Shown one piece after another: positions 29,101 to 40,971 of a stretch of DNA of 64,000 nucleotides. The translations under genes and the position numbers were made by a program. The first letter of the stretch is position 1; each line of letters begins with the position of its first letter. The notes below the pieces were generated by a model, which searched no databases, was not told the origin of the DNA, and worked only from the letters and a program-made list of their open reading frames with translations. The stretch spans positions 1,240,001-1,304,000 of the forward strand of contig JAHGAU010000008.1 in NCBI GenBank assembly GCA_019925105.1. The letters run 5' to 3'. The stretch is from Niebla homalea. Its lineage: Eukaryota; Ascomycota; Lecanoromycetes; Lecanorales; Ramalinaceae.

Positions 29101-31764
29101 ATATACTTATTATCCCGTTTTACGTTTTATTTTATATATTAATTATTTTATATTATTTTACTGAATAGCTTAATTATACTTTATTTTTAAAGTTTTTTAT
29201 TTAGAGAATAATAATTAATCGTTATTAATAATCGCTTAATAATATACCGCCGGGAAATTATAAAAAATTATTTTAAGGTTAATATATTATAATTAAAGAA
29301 CGTATTATTCGGTTATTTTATATAAGAAAAAGTTATTATATTTATTAACTTATCCATTATAATATATACTTAACGTAAATTACTCTTTTAAAGGCGCTTT
29401 CGGAAAATCGCGGTAATATTAAGTATTAACCTTATACCAAAAGAATTAAGTATTAATATATTTATATACCGTTATTTTTTAAGTAATTGCTACGTAAAAA
29501 TACTACGCCTTATAAAACTCAGCTATATAGTCCCAAATAAATTAATTATATTAAAGAACTTTTAATTATTTCCCCTATATAGCTGTTAATAATTTATATC
29601 CTATTAATTTCTTTATATTTTAATTATCCGTTATTTAGTTTTATTCCATTATTTATTTATATTTAATATAATTATATAAACGGAGAATTAAGGTTTACGT
29701 AATTTTAATGTTTTTTTAATATCTTATTAAGACTTTTTACGTTTTATAATTATCGTATATTAACGGTTTTTTATTTTATTTTAATTAATATAGCCCGCGG
29801 TTACGTAAAATTAAATATTAAGTAAAGCTAATAATAACCTTTAGGATTAAAGGTTTAAGGTATAGTATTTAAGTTTTATACTTTAAATATTTAAATTAAT
29901 TATTTATAGGAAAGTAGCCTTAAAATATTAAAAAATAATAATCCTTTTATAAAAGTTTATATTTATAAGCAATATAAAAGTCTTATAAACAATTTTTATT
30001 TAAAAATAATTATATTTAAAAAGTATAAATACCTCTTTCCTTATTAATAAGCAATATTCCTGAAGGCAGAAAAGTAAGTACCGTTATTACTTTTCTTATT
30101 ATGCCGTAACGTTAATCTGGTTAAGGTATTATAGCGTTTATAAACCCTTTATAAATTATTTATACCCTTTTAAAAACGGGAATAAAAATAAAAAGAATAA
30201 GAAATTAAATATCCTTTATTTTAAACTTAAGAATAGTTTCCTTTAAAGTAATTATAAACCTCGTTTATAAGTAATATTAACGAGGATAATATTAACCCGC
30301 TTTAATATTAAATTTAAATTAAAAAGTAATAAAAAAAATACTTTAAGTAAAACGGTTAAATTAAAGAAGATTTTTAAAAAAATAAATTATTAAAAGAGCC
30401 GGGATAAAGGGATTGGTTACGGGAGTATTATATTAAAGAACCGTTTTAAGTTATATATACCTTTATTTATTTATATTATCTTTTTATAAAAAAAAAGTCC
30501 TCCGCTTCCCTTTATTATAAGTAATCGTTATTAAGTCTTTAAATATTTAATAATTAACTATTATGGGAAGTTAAAAGCGCTTAATATAAGAGTCCGGACT
30601 ATATAATTAAGCTTAAAAATAAAAATAATTATATATAAGAATTTAATAATAATAATATTCCAAAGAATATTAAAGACCTTTACCGGATATTATTAAAAAT
30701 AAATTAATTAATTCCTTAAAACTTATTATTTTATAACGACTTATTTAAGAAAACTTATCGGAAAATATAAAATAAAAATAAAGTTATAGTTATTTAAGAT
30801 ATTAATTTATTAATCGTTTTTTCCGCTTAAATATTAATGATTTATAACGTTAATTATTTTAATTATCTTTATAAAATAATTAATAAAGGGTAAAATAATA
30901 TAATTTCTTTCCCTTTATGTAAAATTTATTTATAACCCGACTTTATTATAAGATTTAAGCGATCTACATTTAATTAAAAATAATTGAATAAACTTAAATT
31001 TTTCGTAAATAAGCCCGGGTTTAAATTTATTATTTACTTTATAATTACGATACGGATATACTTTCCCTTTTTTACTTATAAGGTTAAATATAACGTTATA
31101 GCGCTTAACGTTATTAACCGATAAAATATATATAGTATAACCGTTATTATAAAGAGTATCGTTAAGCTCTATAAAGTAATAAAGCGTAAGAAAAAATTAA
31201 ACCGGGAGATCCTCGTTTTTTCTATCTTATATAATTATAAATTAATAAGGATTTACGGCTATTATCCCGTAATTAAAAAAGACGAAATTATCTTTTATTA
31301 TTATTTAATTTATAAGTTTAGCTTTATAGCCTTAAATAATAAAGAAAAGTGGATTATTTATAAATTTATTAAAAACGTTTATAATTATTACTCGTTAAAA
31401 CTCCATAAAATGATATATTTAAATATTAATAATTTATTAATTAATATAAGTTTTAACCTTTCTTAATTTATTTTTTTCTTTAAATCTATACCTTAAAGTT
31501 TATAGTAATTAAATACCGGATTTATATTTAAAAAAAATAATAATTAATTAAGCTTTCTGGCTTTATAAAAAGTTATTTTAATTATTTCCTTTATATAAAT
31601 AATTAAGTAAACATCGAAGAAGTTAAGGAATTAACGAATTATAAGTTAATAATATTAAACTTTTAAAAATAAGAGGTTAAATATCTTTAACGTTAAAATA
31701 TTCTGCTTATAACTATATAAGATACGTTAAGTATTTATTATTAAAGTCGGTACTATATATTTAT

Positions 31765-32035
31765 CGTAATAATATTTATTATATTATTTATCGTATTATC
31801 TATCGTATTATTTATTATAGTAATTATAAATACCGTCCTTATTATTATTATTTTTATAAGGTTTATAAATATTATTATTATTATTAAGTATTAATTTAAT
31901 ATCTTACCCTTAAAGCTATCCCCTGAATTTATCCCGTAATATACCTTTAAAGTTATATTTATCGCAATATTTATTATAATATATTTATCGTAATATTTAT
32001 CGGAATATATTTATTATAATATATATTATAATATT
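31765..32035. repeat. Low-complexity ATTTATCGTATT-type repeats
   Basis: Irregular short repeats of words such as tatttatcgtaat and attatctatcgtatt occur in two clusters, about 31765-31830 and 31950-32035. The spacing is not constant, so they are described as low-complexity sequence rather than a clean satellite. Confidence 0.5.
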
Positions 32036-34235
32036 TTAAGTTAATACTTTTATATTATTATTACCGTTATTGCCTTTATAAGATTTATATAAACCGTTAT
32101 TATTATTAATTATTATTATAAACGTTAAGGGTTAAACGTTACTTTAAAAATACGTCGGTTTTATTAAAAAGGAGGACCGCGTTCTATTTATTAACGCGTT
32201 AAAAAATAAGGAGGAGTTAAGCTTTAAGCTTCTTTACCGTTATATTTATTTCTTTAGTTAAAATCTATAAGGTATTAACTTAATAATTTATTTCGCCGAT
32301 TAATAATAAGAAAAATATTATTTATTTTATAACTTATTACCGTAATTAAAGCTACTTTTAACTTAAATATAAATGTTTAACTTTAATAAAATCTCCCTTT
32401 AAATTATATATTACGTTAAACTCACTTTATCCTACTTTGAACCTTTTACGTAAAACGTACGTATTTTATACTTTATTAATTATTATCTTTAAACCTTATT
32501 ATAACGGTTTATATAGTGAAATAATAATATATTAATTAAGCGACGGTAAAAAAGGTATTTTTAAAATAAATATTCTTAATTAATTTTATCTTATCGTATT
32601 TAATTAAGGTATAATATTATATTTTCTTATTTAAATATTATTTATATTTATATTAATACCGATATTAATTTAAATTTAATTAATACGGTAAAGAGTAAAT
32701 ACGATAATTTAAATCTTAATACTACGGTCTTATTTTAGGTCTTTTAATTAATAAAGAAATATATTAAGATTATAAATTCTATAAAAAAATATATATAGAT
32801 TTTAAGGAGATATTATTAATATAATATATTAAGTTAACGTAACGATAAAGTTCACGGAAAATATACGGACGGAGTATCTATATAACCCGTCCCGGTATTA
32901 ATATATTATATTTACGTTTACCGTATATCGTTATCCTAATTAAAAAGAAAGGCTTATTAAATACTATAATTATTCGGGACGGGGTAAATATTATTATGGA
33001 TTAGAAAACCGAAAAAGCTTAAAAAATACTTAAAGATATTAAATTAAAGGCAGTATATAAAGGGGGAAATATTTTATTACTATTATATTTAATGAATTAA
33101 GATTACTTTAATAATAATAATACTAATTAATAAATATTAATAAATTAAATATTAAATTTATTTGTTTTTAAGCTTTTAGGAATTAAATCCTTTAATTAAT
33201 TAAACTATAATACGTTTTTAAATATAATTCCTTAATAATATTATCTTAATTGAATTTAAGGAAATATTAAGCGTAAAACTTATTAATATTTATAATACCG
33301 ATAAGTATATTTTTTATTAATTCCGTTTATTAATTCGTAATTAAGATCGCGGAAATAATTAACGTAAATATCATTAATAACGGCCTTAAATCCACTTATA
33401 GAACCCTAATTAGGAATCGCGGCTATAAATATATTAAAATTTATATTCTTTCCCTTTTCTAGTAAATATCGTATTGCCCTATTTTAATTATCGTATTATA
33501 GGTTTTAATTCTAGATGGATCTATAAATTCTTTATATAAAGTTATTTTATAAAAAAGATATAAGATTAAAATAAGTTAAGCTTTAAATATCGTTTATTGT
33601 TATTTTACCTTCGCTTATTATATACGTATTATTTTATTTATTATGGCCGAAGTTATAAACCGAAAAGTAAAAAGATTTTAAATATAAAAAATATTATATA
33701 AATGGATAACGGGATATTAGAGATTACTGGCTCTATTTACGCGGGGAGGATTAAGTTTATTAAAGAGGCAATATTATTATAATATTTAAAAAATTAATAA
33801 GTTAAGTTAGAACGTCTTTAACCAGTTAATATATCGTTATATTATCGGGATCTTAATCGATTATTTATTTATTTATATTAAGATTCCGTTATTCTTTTAT
33901 CGGACGCTATTAACGTAAGGAGCCTAACTTCTTTAAGCGTTTAGGTCCGCTTTTATTATAAAGACGTTAAATAAAGTCTTTTAATAATATAACTTTTATA
34001 TTAATTAATAGCTATTTTCTTAAAGGAAATTTATTTATTATAAATATATATATTATTAAAAGAATCCTATAAAACCCCGTTTAAATCCGTAATCTATACG
34101 GTTTTATATAATATTATACTTAAAATATTTTAAATTACTTTATTAATATTTTATTAATAAAATATCCTATTTTTATCCGTATATATTATTAATATATTTA
34201 AATTCTTATAAGATTTAATATAAATATTTATATAT

Positions 34236-34242
34236 TGAAACT
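34236..34242. other. Sharp composition boundary, candidate element edge
   Basis: Left of about 34,238 the sequence is RIP-saturated AT-rich DNA. From ctgtgtgtaggcgggtttgc at 34241 onward it is balanced and rich in CpA and TpG. The switch takes fewer than ten bases, which suggests a junction between two DNA histories, such as the end of a mobile element, rather than a gradient. The first coding signal starts about 200 bp to the right. No clear target-site duplication or terminal inverted repeat could be paired within the window. Confidence 0.6.
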
Positions 34243-34444
34243 GTGTGTAGGCGGGTTTGCCCTCGTATTCAGCTGACAGCCAGCGCCGCTTTTACTTGCT
34301 TGTGCGCCTTATCCACGCCGCCTTAAATACCTGTGAGATTGCCAGGTTTCACTTATAGCTTGAAATCAAGCATTATGGGACCCTTTCATATATGTAGCAG
34401 GGTACTTTTCCCTCCTTTCCCCTTCTGCATTCCCTTCTTACATA

Positions 34445-36677
34445 ATGGGACGCCGAACCCAAAAGAAGCTGGACCCTCTAGAGGTCTTCCTCCAAAGCAT
34501 TAATACAGTACCTTAAAACGCCGGCTCCGAGTACCCATATAAACCGAAGACGAGAAGAGGTATTAATATTGTCGTAATAAGATTTAGGCGGTAAGCATCC
34601 GGACCCAACACTCAAATCCATAGTCTAAGAGTCATATAGATGGGCTAGTTACCTTAATAAGACTAAAGAAGAGCTACTCTTAAGAATGCGCGAGGCTTAT
34701 GTCATGGAAGGCTTCCTGAAATATATATTCCAAACATCGAGACTTAGGGTATAAGCTTCACTGTAAACGTACTATAATTACTTCCACCTGCATTATAAGG
34801 AGCATTGTGATTCGACGGGTCTACCTCTCGCTACGACGTCCGCAATTAAGAGCGTTAGTGAATTACTTAATCTTCAGACACTACTTGCTTACCTTGCTTC
34901 AGAAAAGGCTACAGCTCTGTAACGAATTTGGGTTGATAAACGAGCCAAAAGCAAAACCTACGCTCCAAAGCGAAGATCTCTTCGAGCTCTTAAAGACCCT
35001 ATGGATATCGAACATATCTTTCCGGTCTGAACGATAATAAATTAAGTTGGCTCTTATAATGTAGCTTATTAGCTATACTGGCAATCGCCCGCTAACAATG
35101 CTTAAGATTAAATATTAGGATATTAAAGTATCCCTTATACGACATAATGGCCGAGCGCGACCCCGCCTTCTTGTCGAAACTATATATAGAGAGACCAAAT
35201 CGTATAATGGTAAAAGTGACCCGTAAGTAGGATACTTGCTTTTATCATTAGCTATTAACAGCTCTACAGCAATATATTCATCCTGCCTATTGTGCCTGAC
35301 GAGCCGTGCCTACTCTTTTGCGCTTAAATAATTATACTCAGCCTTACCTTTAATGTTCGTGCCTTCGTAGACATAGATTCTGTCGATTAATTCGTAAGAC
35401 TTTAGTTAAGGACAGGATCGAATAATCTCCAGATTCCGTGGAAGGAAGACAAATTAAAGGAGAAATTCTTTGAAGGCCTATCAGGGTATCCCTTATCATA
35501 TAAGCAATTAGATAAACTTGGATAATACATTGGATTTAATCTTCCACTGAGATTCTACTGTTTCCGCCGTGGTACCGGAGCTACAATGCAGAATAGCGGT
35601 TTATAAAGCTATTAAACCCCGGTAGGATTTCATTATTAACCCTTTTTAGGGCGTATCAACGAATCGCAACGGAATGTGATTATGCGCCACGCAACGTCGA
35701 AACCATTCCAAAAGAACTACATCCCACGTTATATCGGACACGATACAACTGCCTTTTTCCGCGGAATCAAGCCCCAGGACGAAGTCGTCCAGTTCGCGAC
35801 CAGTATACGTCGAACGATCGATCGGCGACGTCCCAGGAACCTGCCAAAGGACCTACGTCAGGAAGTCAAAGAGGAAGAAGAGCTTCTGATCCTCAAGGCT
35901 GAACAAAAGCAGTGCATCCAAGAGCTCGTTATGCTTAAGAAAGGCTTAGAGGGCAGCATCCGTTATCCCAATAAAGCTATAAAGGTTATTGAGAAAAGCA
36001 AAAAGAATGCTAAAAATGCTTATAAGGCCGCCTACCAGTCCCGCTGTATCGAGCGGCTCGCTCGGTATCAGGAGGACTGGAGCAAGCGACAACCGCACGA
36101 AAACATCAGGGTACAGCTCCTGGGAATGGAAGCTAATGTTTAAGCCCCAGAACGTATTAATACCATCAAGATCCTACCTCAGCGGCAGGACGTCGTTGAT
36201 GCTTTATTTGACGTGCTTCCGGAGGAGAAGGATAAGTAAACCGAGGTCGGCGACATCTATGATCGTAAAGAAGCGATTCGAGCTATCGCGAGCCTTAGTC
36301 TATAGACGGATACGTCGCAACGGGGGCGTGGACGGCTACCGAAGCACGATACTGCCGCGATTATGAAGCAGATTCCCAGAGTGTTAACCTACAACCCTGC
36401 AAAGAACTGCGTATTCTGCTTTAGAAATCAACACAAGGTCCAACATGACTTTAATTATGTGAAGGACATTCGAAAGCATATCGTTAACATTCACGTAGAT
36501 CAGATCTGGGCGGCTCGATCCTGTCCCTTACCTGACTGTGGAGATGGAGTTCCCCATGCTAAGGCTCTCTTTAACCACTTGGAACGGTCTCACGGAGCCG
36601 AGCTGCCGAAGGCGATTCCACCGCAGCCCAAAATCACTGCGAGGGGCAGACGTCACAAAAGAAGCTACTGCGTATGA
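34445..36677 (+). pseudogene. Starship captain-like DUF3435 tyrosine recombinase, disrupted
   Basis: This is a broken DUF3435 ('FluG domain') protein, the tyrosine recombinase family that captures and moves Starship giant transposons. Coding pieces lie in one orientation: an N-terminal piece from ATG 34445 (MGRRTQKKLDPLEVF), a helical SAM-like segment near 34693-34800 (EAYVMEGFLKYIFQTSR), a piece at 34807-35037 (PQLRALVNYLIFRHYLLTLL), a GNRP motif with candidate catalytic Arg at 35086-35088, the RFYCFRRGTG box at 35550-35580, and KPFQKNYIPRYI with the candidate nucleophile Tyr at 35718-35720. A coiled-coil-like basic region follows, then two zinc-finger-like units (CVFC...HIVNIH and CPLPDC...HLERSH) at 36363-36677. 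Frameshifts and TAA/TAG stops break it, for example TAA at about 34517 and a TAA in a CAA context near 34752, so it cannot be active. It reads away from the composition boundary. The family call comes from remembered conserved motifs and is strong; exact ends are uncertain. Confidence 0.82.
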
Positions 36678-36774
36678 CTACAGTGCCGTTTATAATGAAG
36701 TTAACATCAAGGAATCGTAGAGGTGAAGGGAGGCAGCAAGATTCTTAGAATGTATTGTTTCAGCGGTCTCGAAG

Positions 36775-38312
36775 CTACCAGGGATACCTATCTAGCGGGC
36801 CATATTTAATTGCATTATTCCTGAGTCGGGTAATGTCTATATGTTTAGTACTTTCCGCCAGCAAGAACTGGGCATTGCGGTTCTCGTCCTCGGAATTAGC
36901 GCATTCGCGAATAAGAGCAGACAACGACTTGACAGCGTTAGCCCGTTTCCCCCTCGACCTCATGATCTGCCGGACCAGAGCAACTTTCGATCTATGATCG
37001 GGTCTTGCACAGACTGCGACCAACCGGTGGTCCTGCGCTCCGGCTTGTAGCAATGTTGAAGTGATAGCGGGTGCGGCGAAGATCTGACTCACAGTGCGGC
37101 TAAAATAAACCTCCTCGAGAACCGTTCGCCCCTGTTCGTTGCGCTCATCAGCATCGACGCCGTTGTCGAGACATGATTGAACGACTGCATACAGGTGATA
37201 GTCATCCCAATGCGATTCGCGAGGTACCTCCAACCAGCTATAGAGCAGGCTGCCGCTTGACCGGGTAGTTTAAGGCACCAATTCAACTTTTACACCGTGT
37301 TCCAACAGAACTTCAATGATCGCCTTCGTTTCATCCAAGGTCAGGTGATTCCTGCTCGCGATGCTGTCTCGTACTGCGATACTGAGCGCTATCTCCCCCA
37401 GGCGAACCGTTATTATATTTACGTCAGCGCCGGCCTTGATAAGGTACCTTATAATAGCCGCGTTATAAGCTGAGCTCGTATATATAAGAGAGCTATGTAA
37501 GCAAGGTAGCACCAGACGATCGTTCACGTTCGCGCCATTCTCGAGTAAGAGATCGATTAATGAAAGCTGCCCATTTATAGCTGCTAGATGGATCGGCTGC
37601 AAGTGGAAGTCGTCCCATACTGTTACCTCGGCTCCGTTTCTTATTAACGTACCTGCTATAGCCTGACCGGTGTCCTTTTCAAGGTATGCCAAGGCGTAAA
37701 GGGGCGTTCTTGCACCCCGGGATCGCTGATAATTTGGATCAGCCCCCGCATCCAGGAGGAGACATATTAGGTCCAACCTCTCGTTACGGACCGCGAGGTT
37801 TAACGCGGTCTGTTAACAGAGTGATACTGGAACATCAAGGTTAGTAATCCGATCCATGAAAAATTGAACCTCTTCATTGCAGCCGAATGAAACAGCACTG
37901 TAGAGCGCCTCGTTGGCAATTAAGCACGTCTCCCGCCGATGTCTAAGGGTCCAGGAGGGTATCGTTAATGGTATCGAGAGCAGATGGCGGTTACGAGACT
38001 CAAAGGCCAGTCGTATAATCCAGGAAGCCCCCAGGCGTGACGCGTATTGGTTGAAGATCACGAACTCCTGCCCTTCCCAACCATTCATATAGTAAAGCAA
38101 CTCTACCAGCAGAAAGTTGCGCCAAAACCCTTTATACGATAAGCTTATTCTTTAAGAGACGAGCACTATTATTTACGTGAGACCTGTACGAGTTGCGCCA
38201 GCATCAATAGAACTCTCATTCTTGACTTCGGGATAAGCGCACAATCATCCATCGATACCGCTAGACTCTGGATCAGAATTGACCGTAGGATTTCCGCAGG
38301 AAGTGTCTCCAT
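36775..38312 (-). pseudogene. Ankyrin-repeat protein with F-box-like start, disrupted
   Basis: From ATG 38312 the first codons read METLPAEILRSILIQ, typical of the short F-box-like start of fungal ankyrin proteins. A frameshift near 38150 moves the frame. From 38100 to 36775 a single frame carries ankyrin units (ALNLAVRNERLDLICLLL, DAGADPN; PIHLAAINGQLSLIDLLLEN, GANVN; IRYLIKAGADVN; IIEVLLEHG). Two TAA codons interrupt that frame at 37813-37815 and 37270-37272, and in each case the repeat pattern continues directly in the same frame, so these are nonsense mutations rather than gene ends. Such proteins are usually protein-binding adaptors of unknown partner. It lies just downstream of and convergent with the recombinase remnant. 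Confidence 0.8.
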
Positions 38313-38437
38313 CGTTCCCACGTACCGTCAAACACCATCGGATGTGAATGCCGCCTTATAAGGTCTTGAGGCTATAGATCATTTAAAAATAGGGCATAGA
38401 CATTAGTAAAAATAGACCGGTTGGGATTCTAAGTATC

Positions 38438-38445
38438 TATATAAA
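38438..38445 (+). promoter_or_regulatory. TATA-like box before a small ORF
   Basis: TATATAAA stands about 63 bp before the ATG at 38508, followed by an A/C-rich leader. The spacing suits a fungal promoter, but only the sequence match supports it. Confidence 0.35.
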
Positions 38446-38507
38446 CGCCTTTATCCACTCCAAAAAATACATCTCAAACGTCTCTAAGCATCTTCCATCC
38501 TACAATT

Positions 38508-38753
38508 ATGTGTATCACTTTTATATTCGTACGATACAAGCTCGCTATTTCGGCTGAATCTAAGCGTAGTATTAGGTCTAAATTGCGCTCGCTCTTCTCT
38601 CGAAATAAAGCATATGCTCCAGATATAAGCACCGAGGATCCATCCGGGGAGGCGGGTCCTCTTACAGATGAAAAGGTATGTTTCCAGGTCGCTATATCCG
38701 CATTAAACTCACTATTTTTAGGGTACGCTAATCTGATCGAGGGGCAGAAGTAA
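38508..38753 (+). CDS. Small hypothetical protein (81 aa)
   Basis: An 81-codon frame starts at ATG 38508 after a TATA-like box and A-rich leader. It has a basic N-terminal third (SKRSIRSKLRSLFSRNK) and an acidic middle (STEDPSGEAGPLTDEK). No known family is recognised. It is intact but short, so it may be chance or the first exon of a decayed gene. Its neighbours are the broken ankyrin gene (divergent) and roughly 550 bp without convincing coding sequence. Confidence 0.3.
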   Translation: MCITFIFVRYKLAISAESKRSIRSKLRSLFSRNKAYAPDISTEDPSGEAGPLTDEKVCFQVAISALNSLFLGYANLIEGQK

Positions 38754-39302
38754 TAGAGTATATATTTGCGTTATATAATTAACGATCAATTAATATCTTG
38801 TTCCATTTTTAGATTCCTATACTTATGTTTTCCATCATAATAAAAAACACAATGTGCTAAGTATAGAATAGCCTTAAATGCCGACCACCTTCTGCTATAA
38901 ACGATTATATACCGCGGTCTCCGTAGTCCGGAACCGTTGGTCTCTACTGTCGTACTTAATCCATCGTTGCAACTAGGTATATTAGTAAATAACCTCGCGT
39001 ACGTCTTTGGTACATACAGTAGCAATACGATAACCTAGCCCTACGATCCTCCTCTTCCGGCTTCCTTCGATTACCTCAGGACTTCGAAGCTCGTCACAAT
39101 CAGTAAACCAGTCCGGTGGAAAGAAGTCACGTGTGAATGTAACCCTATTCAAAAGCCAATCTTCCTAAAGAGGTCCATCCGTAAACCCCGCCATTTAATA
39201 ACCAGGGAAGTCGTTACCTAGATCCGGAGTACAGAGAAAACTCTGGCTGGAAAGCATATTCAAATAATCGTAAAGGGCGGCCCACGGCACTTTTATTAGA
39301 AG
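38754..39302. other. Interval without a supported gene
   Basis: Only short frames are present. On the minus strand a fragment around 39060-39150 reads FTRDFFPPDWFTD before stops close it; it might be the tail of a lost gene, but nothing identifies it. Confidence 0.5.
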
Positions 39303-40520
39303 CTACAAATGAGTAGCGTTAGAGCACCAGAGGTAAATCATAATGATATATACCACAGGCAGGAGCTTAAGCCTTAACTGTGGTGCCCCTATCGCGATCT
39401 GCAATATCATACATGCGAGGTCCACGGCGTATACAGTCTCGCCTGACGGTGTATTATAGTTGAGGAGCGCAGCAGTGATAGAAAGCGCAAAGTGAATTCC
39501 CGACTCCGCAGGATCCTCTGCTTTGGCAAAATAGGATACGAACGTATGGCTGGTAATGCTGTATATGATCTTCCTCATAGTGTGTAAATCATCTATTGGG
39601 CGACAGAAAAGCGAAGCGTGAAATTTGATCAGGAGATAGTCAAATTCGGTCTGGTAAACGAAAGGCGCTAACTGGGCGAACGCTGCATCCAAGATCGTCC
39701 GGAGGCTACGACCATCCGTGTCAAATGGCTTAAGCGATATGATGTCCCTCAGATAAAACGTAAGCTGGTTAATGGAGGCAGGTTTCTTGAGACTGGCCAA
39801 TTTGTAGTAGAAGCGGCCAATTGTAGGCCGTCTACTGCAGAGGCTTTTATAATGGCCTAAAGCAGCATTACGGAACGCTTGTTGGACCCAAGTATAATCG
39901 CTGCTGCTAGTGATCCATAAATACCGCGTAAGGTTCCCAAGGTATTCAAGCCATTCGAGTTACAAGGATGGGACTCGTTCCACCAGACGCGCGATGACTC
40001 TGTACGCCTTATGGATAAAAGCGTGGATGTGCTCGGCTGTATCGGAGATGTAGAAGTTCAAGACATAGATCAGGTCATAGATCGTAATACACCACATCCT
40101 AGAGGGCATACGATGTATAATAACCCAGGCCTGCATGTCCGAGGTCGATAGCGGGTTATAAGCAATTAAAAAAAATTCGGAGAATTCTTCAAGAAGATTC
40201 ACATAGACCGTGATAAGGGGCTGATAATCGATCCTTATTGGCGGGTCTGCTGAGGTTAAGCGCTTCACTTGCTCCAAGACAGCTTCTCGGCAGTGTAACT
40301 CGGCCAACCGTAGATGATCGTATGCCAACAGGAAAGTGTCTATATGAGGCATCCGCGCCCGTCCGTGGTGAAGACTGTTGCTCATTCTGTCCACCGAATC
40401 GTACGTCTTCCTGCTATTCCTTCAATCCCAACGCTTTCTTATATCATCCGTGAGTTGATCCCACCACTTGCAGGGATTCAACCTGAGTGGGGCACAGCGC
40501 CAACCCGTATAAGCAGACAT
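39303..40520 (-). pseudogene. Est1/SMG-type DNA/RNA-binding domain protein, disrupted
   Basis: One minus-strand frame from ATG 40520 to the stop at 39303 is about 405 codons, broken by TGA at 40424-40422 and TAA at 39962-39960. Across the TAA the text continues as LEWLEYLGNLTRYLW, then RRPTIGRFYYKLASL, then FDYLLIKFHASLFCR. This order of a 'ylGdLaRYr' helix, a 'GrlYhhLA' turn and an 'fe.L.vk.H.llf' helix is what I remember of the alpha-helical Est1/SMG5-7 type DNA/RNA-binding domain in fungal proteins. True Est1 relatives act in telomerase recruitment or nonsense-mediated decay; many fungal members are uncharacterised. No PIN nuclease domain is seen. The family call is moderately secure, the function is not. 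Confidence 0.6.
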
Positions 40521-40971
40521 TATGGGTCTTTAATAAGCAGGGGTAGGAGCTCGACAGCCGAAGCGCTATTCGCTTCGCCTTAATGTTTAATTATGGGTTG
40601 AACATGACTCGCGACAATAGTATACTCCATGGCCGTACGCTATATCGGTAGCCAACACGCGCTGAAACAACTGGAAGTGGTAGCGAGATAGAGTATAGTA
40701 AATTACAATAGCCGAATACATATTAACAAGCGAGCGGCAAGTACCATTCTACATCCGTCCCCACTTGACCAAAACCTTATTGTACCCTTTAAGTCCTCAA
40801 GTTCCTTGATGGACTAAGTTGGAGCGTCGCCCGTCGATTACGATCCTCTATGATATACGATTGGCCTGCCTTGGGCGGCCCAGATAATCGGACCCTTACT
40901 CGGCCGTGTTTAGTCATTTCTGCGTTCTCATCTGAAATATCAATGCTGTCAGGTGAGAGAGACTGTAAGCT
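40521..40971. other. Interval without a supported gene
   Basis: This lies between the Est1-like start and the end of the CSC1-like gene. It should hold the promoter of the former and the 3' region of the latter. Reading frames here are the opposite-strand shadow of neighbours or are too short to support. Confidence 0.5.

Larger units (their letters stand above)
1..34238. repeat. AT-rich, gene-free, RIP-mutated heterochromatic block
   Basis: The block is about one fifth G+C in lines counted by hand, without any credible coding frame on either strand: stops are so dense that only one short spurious reading frame exceeds 60 codons. CpA and its complement TpG are nearly missing, TpA is very common, and CpG is retained (many acg, gcg, cgt words). 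That bias is specific to RIP, which converts CpA to TpA on both strands in duplicated DNA, so the block is best read as layers of dead transposable elements. It begins before the window and ends sharply at about 34,240. It could be a regional centromere, a subtelomere or an internal AT-isochore; the sequence alone does not decide. Confidence 0.9.

Noticed and set aside
34241..34440. Search for terminal inverted repeat or target duplication at the element edge
   Set aside because: No convincing pair could be found inside the window; the other end, if it exists, lies beyond 64 kb.
38786..39025. 79-codon minus-strand frame
   Set aside because: No recognisable domain, no promoter or splice support; alternate small frames overlap it.
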